A stretch of DNA of 64,000 nt from Natrinema marinum. GTDB lineage: Archaea; Halobacteriota; Halobacteria; Halobacteriales; Natrialbaceae. A program made the translations under genes and the position numbers. Location of the stretch: the NCBI RefSeq assembly GCF_024296685.1, contig NZ_CP100763.1:1488001-1552000 (forward strand), in the 5' to 3' direction. Position 1 is the first letter of the stretch; every line of letters begins with the position of its first letter. Under the pieces are notes generated by a model that had not been told where the DNA came from, searched no databases, and was given only the letters and a program-made list of their open reading frames with translations. Shown in pieces: positions 45,430-53,185 of this stretch.

Positions 45430-46430
45430 GCTGTTTGCACCTCCGCGAGGTCCGCGGCTTCCGCAAGGACCTCGAGTTTCTCCACGTACTTGCCGTAGGG
45501 CAGGTAGAACGTCTCGGTGTTGGTCGTCAGGTAGATCGTCTCGAACTCGGTGACGCCCAGTTGACCGTCGACCCACTCGACGCGGTCGCGGATCGCCTCG
45601 GGATCCTCGACGAGCGTGTTCTGGCCGTCGGCGAGGCCGAGCGCGACGTCGTCGGTCGCGCCGTACTCCTGAATGTTGTAGAGGTTGTCGTCCTGATTCG
45701 CGACGAAGTCGAAGCCGACTGCGTCGATGTCGGCGTCGAGCAGGTGCGCGTAGACCTTCTCCTCTAACGCGCCCCAGTAAGGCTGGACGACGACATCGGC
45801 GTCGGTCGCGCTCGCGACTCGGTCGATCGCCTCGCTCGCGCGCTCGTCTTCGCCGTCATCGGGCGCCGACTCGACCAGCGAGGGCTCGAGCAGGAACAGC
45901 GTCTCGTGGGCCGGGAAGGCGTCGACCTCGCCCGCGAGGAACTCCGCGATCGCGTCGAGGAACTCCGCCTCGTCGCCGTAGTGTTCGTCGGTCGCGAGGT
46001 CGGCCAGCGAGTACGGACCGGGGAGGACGGCCTGCAGGTCGGCGTCCTCGGCGAGGTCCGCGGCCGCCTCGAGCTCCGAGGCGACATCGCCCGAAAAGTC
46101 GAGGTCGCCGCTGACGACGGGCTCGCGGTAGAAGTTGTTGTTGTCGTAGTAGCGGACGATCCCCTGGGTCTCGACGGCGTCGTGGACCGCCAGCGGGTGA
46201 GCGAGCATGTCGTCCCAGCGCAGCTGTCCTTCGACGATGCGGTCCAGACCCGCGTCCTGCTGTACCTCGATCACGTCCTCGCGGGCCTTTTCGTAGGCCG
46301 CGGTGATCGCCTCGCCTTCGTCGCCGCTGACGAGGTCGTGTTTCTGGTGTCCCTTGAGGTCCGAGAGGTCGTCTTTCGCCCAGTCCGGGAGCGGATACAG
46401 CCCCGGCGTGGTCGACACGTACTCAGTCAT
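45426..46430 (-). CDS. metE1: MetE-like partner subunit (MetE1), cysteine-free
   Basis: A 334-residue MetE/UROD-fold protein (LPGPYSLADLATDEH, YIQIDEP-like region replaced by LEPSLVESAP). It has no cysteine at all, so it cannot supply the thiolate zinc ligands of MetE. Its zinc HxC pattern is absent. It is translationally coupled to MetE2 (four-base overlap) and precedes it. The likely role is a methyl-donor-binding or structural partner of MetE2. The start at 46430 is chosen because the upstream frame includes the likely promoter. Confidence 0.82.
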   Translation of the reverse strand: MTEYVSTTPGLYPLPDWAKDDLSDLKGHQKHDLVSGDEGEAITAAYEKAREDVIEVQQDAGLDRIVEGQLRWDDMLAHPLAVHDAVETQGIVRYYDNNNFYREPVVSGDLDFSGDVASELEAAADLAEDADLQAVLPGPYSLADLATDEHYGDEAEFLDAIAEFLAGEVDAFPAHETLFLLEPSLVESAPDDGEDERASEAIDRVASATDADVVVQPYWGALEEKVYAHLLDADIDAVGFDFVANQDDNLYNIQEYGATDDVALGLADGQNTLVEDPEAIRDRVEWVDGQLGVTEFETIYLTTNTETFYLPYGKYVEKLEVLAEAADLAEVQTA

Positions 46431-46457
46431 CGTGGTCCCGGCTAGGCTATACCGACG

Positions 46458-46468
46458 CTTAATATTTT
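46458..46468 (-). promoter_or_regulatory. TATA-like box for metE1-metE2
   Basis: On the minus strand the region 46458-46468 reads AAAATATTAAG, about 34 bases before the metE1 ATG. It is the only clearly AT-rich element in the gap upstream. Confidence 0.5.
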
Positions 46469-46573
46469 CCATCCTATCTAATACGTGGTAGTAATTGTCG
46501 CGGCGCGAAACCGCCGACGCGGGCGACTCGAGAACGGGAGACGACGTGAGCCGCCGAAACGAACGAGGGCGGC

Positions 46574-47326
46574 TTAGCCGAGCACGAGGAAATAGAGGCT
46601 GGCGATCGCCAGCACGAGCGTCACCCCGAGCAACAGCCGCTTTTTCGTCTCGAGGTCCGAGACGAGGTCCGCGGGGCTCATATCGGAGAGGAGGAACCGA
46701 TCGGGACCGTCGCCGACGACGCCGTCACCGTTCTCCCGGCGGAGAGTCCCCAGAACGGTCACCTCGTCGCCGGGCCCAAGTATCTCGTGTTCGAAGGTGT
46801 GATGGTCGTACCGATCGAACCGATTCGGCGAGACGACGCCGTCGGCACGGACGGAGACGCCGTCGCGCTCGGTACCGCTCTGGTCGCCCTCGACCTCGTC
46901 GGCGAACCGACGGAGCCGCTCGAACGATCCCGCCGTCGTTCGCACCCGGTCTCTGACCATGTTCGAACCGGAGACGATGAGATCACTTCCCGTCGGGTCG
47001 ACGCGGACCGCGCCACCCTCGTCGACGAGGTGGAAATCGGCGGCTCGACGGCCGCTCGCGACGCGCTCGTCCGGTCCTTCTTCGTCGTCGGACTCGGCCG
47101 AAAGTTCCCAGTCGACGACGACCGCCTCCTCGTCCGTGACTGGGGAGCCGACCGTCTCGAGGGGCTCGACCGTTCCGGTAAGCAGGGCCTGCCCCTCGAC
47201 GGCCGTATCGGTTCGCGCGCGGTCGGTCGACGCCAGCGTCTGCTGTCGTCTCGACTGGTCGAAAAACCCGTAGCCGGTGGCCGCAGCCCCCAACGCGAGG
47301 AGGACCGCTGGTGCGAACGCCGTCAT
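46574..47326 (-). CDS. GIDE-domain membrane protein
   Basis: A 250-residue protein anchored by an N-terminal helix (AFAPAVLLALGAAATGYGFF) and a C-terminal helix (LLLGVTLVLAIASLYFLVLG). The extracytoplasmic-type middle resembles the GIDE domain of MUL1-like proteins (EAVVVDWELSAESDDEEGPD, and later FERLRRFADEVEGDQ and HTFEHEILGPGDEVTVLG). Function in archaea is unknown; no RING finger is present. Start at 47326 is chosen because everything upstream in the frame is basic. Confidence 0.78.
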   Translation of the reverse strand: MTAFAPAVLLALGAAATGYGFFDQSRRQQTLASTDRARTDTAVEGQALLTGTVEPLETVGSPVTDEEAVVVDWELSAESDDEEGPDERVASGRRAADFHLVDEGGAVRVDPTGSDLIVSGSNMVRDRVRTTAGSFERLRRFADEVEGDQSGTERDGVSVRADGVVSPNRFDRYDHHTFEHEILGPGDEVTVLGTLRRENGDGVVGDGPDRFLLSDMSPADLVSDLETKKRLLLGVTLVLAIASLYFLVLG

Positions 47327-47460
47327 CGTCGTCCTCCGCGTCGCCGCTCGTCGTTGCTCGCTCGACCGTGTTTGGAAACCCGCACCATCTGTACGCAGCG
47401 ATACAGATCTCCTCGAGATAAAGACGCTGGCCGTTCGCACTCGGGATTGATCTGACGACG

Positions 47461-48672
47461 TTACTCGAGTGCCAGCAACGCGTACGTCTCCGACTCGACC
47501 TGTGCGACCACGTAGATCGTGCCGTCGTCGAGGACCGGGCCCGGACCGACGCGGCCCGCGAATTCCCGTTCGAATCTGAGCGCCGGGCCGCCGCTCGGAC
47601 TGTCGCCGGGCGTCGGATCTAGCGCCCGGAGGCGGTCGCCACCGACGAAGACGGTGTCGCGACCGTACGCCGGCGCGGTGTGTCGCCAGTCCCCGATGCC
47701 GTGGGTCCAGTGTCGCTTGCCGGATTCGGCGTCGACGGCGGAGAGTTCCCGCCCGTTCGCGGTGAGAACGAGCCCGTCGGCGACGGCGATCCCGCGTTCG
47801 GCCCAGCCGGTATCGACCGTCCAGTTGATCCGTTGCCCAGACATCCCGTCGTCCAGCAGCGCGTACGTCGTTCCGTTCTCGCAGTTCACGTAAATCGAGT
47901 CCGTGTCGGCGCTTGGCGGACACATCGGCCGTGCCGGTAGTTGCCACCGCTGCCAGCCGATCCCGTCATCGCGGAGCAGGTAGACCAGTCCGGCCTCGGT
48001 GGCGACGACGATCCCGTATCCCATGTAAAACGCGGCGTGGTCGAGCACCTGTCCGTAAACGTCCCGTCGCCAGCGGACGGACCCGTCGTCGGGCTCGAGC
48101 GCGACGACCTCCTCGCCGGCCCCGCAGACCAGTTGTCGTCCCGCGTACGTCGCCGGCGTCGTCACGTGCCCCCGCGAGTCGAACTCGCGGTTCCACAGTT
48201 CGTCGCCCGTTTCGGCCTCGAGCGCAGAAACCGCAGTTCCCGTCGACACGTAGACGACGCCGTCCCGGACCAGCGGCGGCGTCCCGACTTCTGGGTTCGT
48301 CCACAACTCCGCGCCGTCGGCGGCGTCGAACACTCGAAGCTTCCGGCCGTCGATCTGGTACACTCGATCGCCCGCAACGACGGGTGCCTGATAGGAGAGC
48401 TGTGCGACGTCGACCCGCCAGCGTTCCGTGACGCCGTCGACGGGGGCCTTTCCGTCGGCGACCTCGCGGGTGTTGGCGGCGTTACAGCCGAACGACGACC
48501 AGTCGCCGGTCGCGCCGGCGACGTGTCGATCCGTCTCGATCGGTCCGTCGGTTCCGGGCGGGGGCGGCTCGTCGGACGTCGGCGATCGAACGCTCGAGAA
48601 CATCGAGCAGCCGGCGAGCGCGGCGCTCGCGGCGCCGACACCCGCCAAGAGGGCTCTTCGCGTGGGGGCCAT
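47461..48672 (-). CDS. PQQ-like beta-propeller lipoprotein
   Basis: A 403-residue exported protein with a twin-arginine-like lipoprotein signal (MAPTRRALLAGVGAASAALA then GC; the cysteine is near residue 22). The body is an eight-bladed PQQ-like beta propeller: repeated strand units such as DAADGAELWTNPEVGTPPLV, EAETGDELWNREFDSRG and DAESGKRHWTHGIGDWR. This fold often acts as a scaffold or as an outer-membrane assembly factor; in haloarchaea it may bind proteins at the cell surface. No catalytic residues are visible. Confidence 0.82.
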   Translation of the reverse strand: MAPTRRALLAGVGAASAALAGCSMFSSVRSPTSDEPPPPGTDGPIETDRHVAGATGDWSSFGCNAANTREVADGKAPVDGVTERWRVDVAQLSYQAPVVAGDRVYQIDGRKLRVFDAADGAELWTNPEVGTPPLVRDGVVYVSTGTAVSALEAETGDELWNREFDSRGHVTTPATYAGRQLVCGAGEEVVALEPDDGSVRWRRDVYGQVLDHAAFYMGYGIVVATEAGLVYLLRDDGIGWQRWQLPARPMCPPSADTDSIYVNCENGTTYALLDDGMSGQRINWTVDTGWAERGIAVADGLVLTANGRELSAVDAESGKRHWTHGIGDWRHTAPAYGRDTVFVGGDRLRALDPTPGDSPSGGPALRFEREFAGRVGPGPVLDDGTIYVVAQVESETYALLALE

Positions 48673-48724
48673 CGACCGCTACTTCATAGACGACCGAAAA
48701 GTATCTTCGGATGACGTGTCTTCG

Positions 48725-49297
48725 CTATCGGAGCAACTCGAGCACCGTCAGCGTCTCGAAGGGAAACGACTCGTCGGCGACGGCTACGGCGCTGAAACCC
48801 TCCTCGCCGGCCCGTTCGACGACCGCGTCGACGCCGGTGAGGCTGCTGACCAGCAGGTAGACGACGCCGCCGGGCGCGAGGACGCGCCCGACCGTCTCGA
48901 GGAAGGGATCGATGACCGCCCGGCCGTCCTCGCCGCCCGATAACGCGTGCTCCATCCAATCGTCCCACTCGTTTTCGGGGTCGGTCGGCAGGTACGGCGG
49001 GTTGAAGACGACGGCGTCGAACGCGCCGTCGCGAAACGGCGCGACGAGATCGGCTCGCACCGTCTCGACGCCCTCGGCGCGGGCCTGACGAACGGCGTGG
49101 GGGTTCAGATCCGACGCGATCACGCGAGCCGCCGTCTCGTCGGCGATCCGGCCAGCGACGTAGCCCGACCCCGTGCCGACCTCGAGGACGCATTCGTCGC
49201 CCGCGAGTCGCTCGCAGGCGGCCTCGGCCAGCAGGTGCGAGTCCTCGGCGGGCTGGTACACGTCCGGTCCCTCGTCGCGGCGGTCCTCGAGTCCCAT
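48725..49297 (-). CDS. HemK2-type archaeal methyltransferase
   Basis: A 190-residue SAM-dependent methyltransferase. The SAM-binding motif is VLEVGTGSGYVAG (37-49), and the catalytic NPPY is at 99-102 (FDAVVFNPPYLPT). In archaea and eukaryotes this family (HemK2/N6AMT1) methylates release factor glutamine with a Trm112-like partner. It overlaps the MscS stop by one base (TGATG), so the two are coupled. Confidence 0.87.
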   Translation of the reverse strand: MGLEDRRDEGPDVYQPAEDSHLLAEAACERLAGDECVLEVGTGSGYVAGRIADETAARVIASDLNPHAVRQARAEGVETVRADLVAPFRDGAFDAVVFNPPYLPTDPENEWDDWMEHALSGGEDGRAVIDPFLETVGRVLAPGGVVYLLVSSLTGVDAVVERAGEEGFSAVAVADESFPFETLTVLELLR

Positions 49298-50469
49298 CAG
49301 TTCTCCTCCGGCGTGCTCATTCGGTGTTCCCGCGCCGTTCCGTCGCCGTCGCCGGTCTGCGACATCGGTTCGGTCGGTTGCTCGTCGGCGATTCGAAAGC
49401 CGCCGGTCTCGGCCCGTCCGGAGAGTTCCCGCTGCGGGAACGGGATCTTGACGCCCTCGTCCTCGAAGGCCGCTTTGATCGCGGTGATCGCGGCCGTGCG
49501 CGCCCGCCAGTAGCGTCTGGCGCTCGGGTTGTCGATCCAGAACCGAACGGCGAGGACGACCGCCGAATCGCTGAACGATCTGGCGACGACCTGCGGCGAC
49601 GGCGCTGACAGCGTCTCGTCGATGTCGGCAACCGCCTCCCTCGAGAGGTCGATCGCGCGGTCCACGTCGGTCGCGTAATCGACGCCGACATCGACCTCGA
49701 GGCGCAGCCGGCCCCGCTTCGAGCGATTGGTCACGGTGCTCGAGGCGATGACGTCGTTGGGGATCATGATGTACTCGCCGTCGAACGACCGGACCTGCGT
49801 GTTGACGATCGAGATGTCGGTGACGATCCCCTCATCGCCTTCGACCTCGATCCAGTCGCCGATCTCGAACGGCCGGGCGAACATCAGGACGAAGCCCGCG
49901 AGCATCGTCCCGAGCGTCTGGCGGGCGGCCATCCCGACGATGATCCCGAGGAAGCCGGCCCCGACGAGGAGGCTCCCCAGATCGTCGATCCAGACGCCGA
50001 GGACGACGACCAGCGAAACGGCCCAGATGACCACCTGCGAGAGCCGGTGCGTGACCTTGCGCTGGTGGGCCGTCACCGCCGAGGACGAGCCGAAGACCTC
50101 CTCGATCACCCGGCTGACAAAGCGGGTGACGATGACCGTCACGACCAGCAGGAGGAAAGAGAAGATGGCCTTGGCGACGGCGTCACCGCCCAGCCCGAGG
50201 TTCGTGTGCAGCTTTCGGACCTCGTCCGCCCGGCCCCAAACGCCCGTCATGACGGCGAGACTCGTCAAACAGGCCGCGATGAGCAGCGACGTGGACGCGA
50301 TATCGGCGTACAGCGGCCGCGCCCGCTCGGCGATCCGCTCGTGGAGCCGTCGATAGGAGAGGAGGACGGCGACGACGAGCCCGACCGCCGCGAACGAGAC
50401 CGCGAGTTTGAGCTCGGTCGTCGGAACAGCCTCCGACAGCCAGTCGAGGCCCGTCAGTAGTCCGGACAT
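49297..50469 (-). CDS. mscS: MscS-type mechanosensitive channel
   Basis: A 390-residue small-conductance mechanosensitive channel. N-terminal helices precede the pore (residues 1-160), and the conserved MscS domain contains VVLGVWIDDLGSLLVGAGFL, GIIVGMAARQTLGTMLAGFV and the cytoplasmic beta domain (FEIGDWIEVEGDEGIVTDIS). It releases solutes on hypo-osmotic shock, an important role in a halophile. Downstream of it, by a one-base overlap, is the HemK2-like gene. Confidence 0.93.
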   Translation of the reverse strand: MSGLLTGLDWLSEAVPTTELKLAVSFAAVGLVVAVLLSYRRLHERIAERARPLYADIASTSLLIAACLTSLAVMTGVWGRADEVRKLHTNLGLGGDAVAKAIFSFLLLVVTVIVTRFVSRVIEEVFGSSSAVTAHQRKVTHRLSQVVIWAVSLVVVLGVWIDDLGSLLVGAGFLGIIVGMAARQTLGTMLAGFVLMFARPFEIGDWIEVEGDEGIVTDISIVNTQVRSFDGEYIMIPNDVIASSTVTNRSKRGRLRLEVDVGVDYATDVDRAIDLSREAVADIDETLSAPSPQVVARSFSDSAVVLAVRFWIDNPSARRYWRARTAAITAIKAAFEDEGVKIPFPQRELSGRAETGGFRIADEQPTEPMSQTGDGDGTAREHRMSTPEEN

Positions 50470-50575
50470 GCGTTCGTCTCTCCGATCTGTCGACCGCGCA
50501 GCTTTGAGTATCCGTTGGTTACCCTCCCTCCCGCGTGACGCAAGCCGCCGGTCCGGCTCGAGGCACGAGTCGGAG

Positions 50576-51412
50576 TCAGCGCTCGGGCTCGCCCACGTCT
50601 ATCGCGAGCCGCGCCAGCGCGGCGAACTCCGCCGGTGCCATCGCCCCCGCTCGCTTCCGAAGCACGTCCTCGTCGGCCGCCTCGACGACCGCCTCGGGTT
50701 CCGCGAGCTCGGAGATATGGGCCGTGTTCCGGATCGCGTTGCGGATCGTCTTCCGGCGTTGCGTGAACAGCGCCTTGACGAACCGCAGGAAGAAGTCCTC
50801 GTCGTCGATCTCGTAATCGGGCTCGCGCGGCACCGCCCGTATCACCGCACTCTGGACCGCCGGTGGCGGCGAAAACGCTTCTTTCGGGATCGACTCGACG
50901 AGTTCCACGTCGGCGAAGTGCTGGCTCGAGACCGAGAGCCGACCGTACTCGCTCGTTCCGGGCTCGGCGACCATCCGCTCGGCGAACTCCTGCTGGAACA
51001 TCAACACGAGCGGCTTCCCCTCGGGAAAGAGCCGGAAGGCGATCTCGCTCGAGACGCCGTAGGGGAGGTTCGACACCGATGCCGTAAAATCCGGGAGGTC
51101 GACCTCGAGGGCGTCACCCTCGACGACGGTCAACTCGCCGGCCGCGATCTCGTCGGCGAACTCCTCGCGCAGGAATTCGGCGAGTACGCGGTCGCGCTCG
51201 ACGACCGTGACTTCCTCGCCGACCGCGAGTAGCCGATCGGTCAGCGCGCCCGTCCCGCCGCCGATCTCGAGTAAGTGGCTCGTGTCCGCGTCGATCGCCT
51301 CCAAATAGGTCGGCAACCGGTCCAGCACGCGGTCGTCGACGAGAAAATGCTGGTCGCGGTCCGGATCGCCGCGGACGCCCGCCCGCGCGATCAATCCGTC
51401 TGGATCCCTCAT
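50576..51412 (-). CDS. rsmA: 16S rRNA A1518/A1519 dimethyltransferase RsmA (KsgA)
   Basis: A 278-residue KsgA/Dim1 methyltransferase that dimethylates two adjacent adenines at the 3' end of 16S rRNA during ribosome assembly. The SAM motif is LEIGGGTGAL (48-57), and the NLPYGVSS motif follows the catalytic NLPY signature. The C-terminal helical domain (IRNAIRNTAHISELAEPEAV) completes the fold. It lies at the end of the rpl21e-rpoF-DUF655-rsmA group, the usual haloarchaeal order. Confidence 0.95.
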   Translation of the reverse strand: MRDPDGLIARAGVRGDPDRDQHFLVDDRVLDRLPTYLEAIDADTSHLLEIGGGTGALTDRLLAVGEEVTVVERDRVLAEFLREEFADEIAAGELTVVEGDALEVDLPDFTASVSNLPYGVSSEIAFRLFPEGKPLVLMFQQEFAERMVAEPGTSEYGRLSVSSQHFADVELVESIPKEAFSPPPAVQSAVIRAVPREPDYEIDDEDFFLRFVKALFTQRRKTIRNAIRNTAHISELAEPEAVVEAADEDVLRKRAGAMAPAEFAALARLAIDVGEPER

Positions 51413-51507
51413 TGCCGGCGCTACGGCTGGGGGTGGTGTAAACGCACCGTCTCGAGTTCGATCAGCGACCGAGCGCCCGCAGCCTTCGCGGCCTCCTGCG
51501 AGAAGCG

Positions 51508-52107
51508 TTAGTCCGAATTCTGTTCCTGTTCCCGGCGACCGACGAACGTCTGGTACTTCAGGTCGTCGTCGCGTAGCTCCTCTAGGATACGTTCGACGAG
51601 AATTTCATCGGGGTCGTGGAGACCCGAGACCCGCTCGGAGAGCTCCTCGAAGCTCTCGAAGGGCTTTCGCTTTCGCTCGTCCAAGATGCTGTTCCGGAGC
51701 TTCTTCCCGATCCCCGGCAGGAGATTCAACTGGTGAAGCCGCAGGGTGATCGGCTGGGCGTCGTTGTAGAAGTCGACGAACCGCGACTCGTTCTCCTCGA
51801 CGAGGTCGGCGACGACGTACTCGAGTTCCGACTGCGCGCCCGAGGAGAGGTCCTCATACTCGACGCGGTGGGCCTCAGTCACGACATCGCGCTCGGCGGG
51901 CGGTTCGACGGTGACTTCGCTACCGATCGTGAGCCGTTCGTCCTCGTCGAAGGCGACCTGATAGAGCTGAAAATCCTCGATCCCGACGGCGTAGCCTGCC
52001 GGTGACTTGGCGTACTGCGGTCGGCCATCGTCCGACAGCCCGTGTGCGAGGTAGTCCAACACGACCGCGCGACGAACGTCCATCTCATCGCCATCAGCTT
52101 CGCTCAT
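51508..52107 (-). CDS. DUF655 family protein (helix-hairpin-helix)
   Basis: A 199-residue protein of the archaeal DUF655 family. The N-terminal half is an OB-like segment, and the C-terminal half has two helix-hairpin-helix motifs (LLPGIGKKLRNSILDERKRK, then FESFEELSERVSGLHDPDEI), suggesting nucleic acid binding. DUF655 is conserved next to rpoF and rsmA in archaea, indicating a link to ribosome biogenesis. A 95-base gap separates it from rsmA; here an extra gap of about 275 bases separates it from rpoF. Confidence 0.88.
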   Translation of the reverse strand: MSEADGDEMDVRRAVVLDYLAHGLSDDGRPQYAKSPAGYAVGIEDFQLYQVAFDEDERLTIGSEVTVEPPAERDVVTEAHRVEYEDLSSGAQSELEYVVADLVEENESRFVDFYNDAQPITLRLHQLNLLPGIGKKLRNSILDERKRKPFESFEELSERVSGLHDPDEILVERILEELRDDDLKYQTFVGRREQEQNSD

Positions 52108-52207
52108 TGGTTTACGGTACGGCGACGCCGTACTTAAAGAGTGGCCCGCGTCTACGGCGCCGCTCGAGGAACGCGAACGGACGAGGCACCGCTACCGCGT
52201 CGCTCGA

Positions 52208-52312
52208 TCACGGCGCCCAGCGCCAGACTGGCAGTTCGACGCTCGCCAGCAACCCGAAAAACGTGACGAACACGAGCGCCGAGGTCAGCGCGATGTCTTC
52301 GAACTGCGCCAC
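52208..52312 (-). CDS. candidate 34-residue membrane microprotein
   Basis: A short reading frame with a GTG start (52310-52312) encodes 34 residues: AQFEDIALTSALVFVTFFGL, then LASVELPVWRWAP. It would be a short polar N terminus, one hydrophobic helix (LTSALVFVTFFGLLAS) and a short tail. It has clean haloarchaeal codon use and fills the unusual gap between rpoF and DUF655. No ribosome-binding or TATA support is obvious, so it may be a decayed segment instead. Too short for confident homology. Confidence 0.3.
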   Translation of the reverse strand: MAQFEDIALTSALVFVTFFGLLASVELPVWRWAP

Positions 52313-52381
52313 GTGGGCCTCGAGCGCTCACCGCAGACACGTCGTTCCGCGAGTTCGCCGACGGTCAAAACGACACCGCAC

Positions 52382-52738
52382 TCAGGCGTACTGGGCGACG
52401 ACGTTGAGAATCTCGTCGAGTTCGTCTCCCGACAGCGAGTAGCGCTGCTGTGCGTAGACCGACCGGAGCTCGTCTCGGTCACGCGGCAGGAGGTTCGCGA
52501 TCTTGTAGGCCGTCGGCTCGTCGACTTTCTCTATGTCCTGTAGGTCGTCGACGAGCGCTTGGGCCTCTTCGGGCTCCAGGACGGCGAACCGATTCGCGTG
52601 TTCGATCGCTCGCGCGAGCTCGTAGCGCAGCTCGCGATCCTCGTCCATCGCGCGTTCGGCTTCGATGTCGGCGAGCAGCTCCTTCGTCTCCGAGACCGTC
52701 AGGAACTCCTCGTCGACGATCTCTTTGAAGATCGTCAT
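52382..52738 (-). CDS. rpoF: RNA polymerase subunit F (Rpb4)
   Basis: A 118-residue subunit that forms the stalk of archaeal RNA polymerase with subunit E (Rpb7). It starts MTIFKEIVDEEFLTVSETKE; the C-terminal HRDC-like bundle (LPRDRDELRSVYAQQRYSLS) is typical. Six bases separate the rpl21e stop from its start, so it is cotranscribed with rpl21e, as in other haloarchaea. Confidence 0.94.
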   Translation of the reverse strand: MTIFKEIVDEEFLTVSETKELLADIEAERAMDEDRELRYELARAIEHANRFAVLEPEEAQALVDDLQDIEKVDEPTAYKIANLLPRDRDELRSVYAQQRYSLSGDELDEILNVVAQYA

Positions 52739-52744
52739 CCCTGA

Positions 52745-53053
52745 TTAGATCCGGCTCTTCTCCTGATTCTGTGCGCGCAGGTGGGCCGCGGTGACGAGCA
52801 GCGTCTTGTCCTTGCCGCCGTCGTTGATCTGGACCTTGAACGCGCTGCCCTGTTTCCCGACGACCTCACCGGTGCGACCGTCGAACCGTGGGTGGAAGCG
52901 ACCGTCCGAGACGCTGGGGTCGATCTTCAGGTGGACCTTCTCACCTGCTTCGTACTCTTGGATCGCGCGCTGTGGCGGCGAGGTGCCGCGATCTCGAGGG
53001 TCGTTCGCGAGCTTTCTCCGCGTTCCCTGACGAGGGCCATTGGACTTCGGCAT
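52745..53053 (-). CDS. rpl21e: 50S ribosomal protein eL21
   Basis: A 102-residue large-subunit protein. The start at 53053 gives [20 protein letters not shown], matching the archaeal family; the upstream frame is discarded. The rest ([40 protein letters not shown]) is diagnostic. First gene of the rpl21e-rpoF-DUF655-rsmA group. TATA-like sequence lies about 33 bases upstream. Confidence 0.96.
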   Translation of the reverse strand: MPKSNGPRQGTRRKLANDPRDRGTSPPQRAIQEYEAGEKVHLKIDPSVSDGRFHPRFDGRTGEVVGKQGSAFKVQINDGGKDKTLLVTAAHLRAQNQEKSRI

Positions 53054-53082
53054 AGTCGTACGACCGGATTGTCCGGTGACGG

Positions 53083-53090
53083 TTATAAAA
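53083..53090 (-). promoter_or_regulatory. TATA-like box for rpl21e-rpoF
   Basis: On the minus strand the sequence TTTTATAA is centred about 33 bases before the rpl21e ATG at 53053. This leaves room for a leader of only a few bases. Confidence 0.55.
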
Positions 53091-53185
53091 CACACGTATT
53101 ACGCCCACCTTTTTGGACCTCGGGATTCCTCGCTGCGCGAGGAACCGCTCGGGGCAAAAACTTAGAGCAGAAAACCCGCGCTCGC

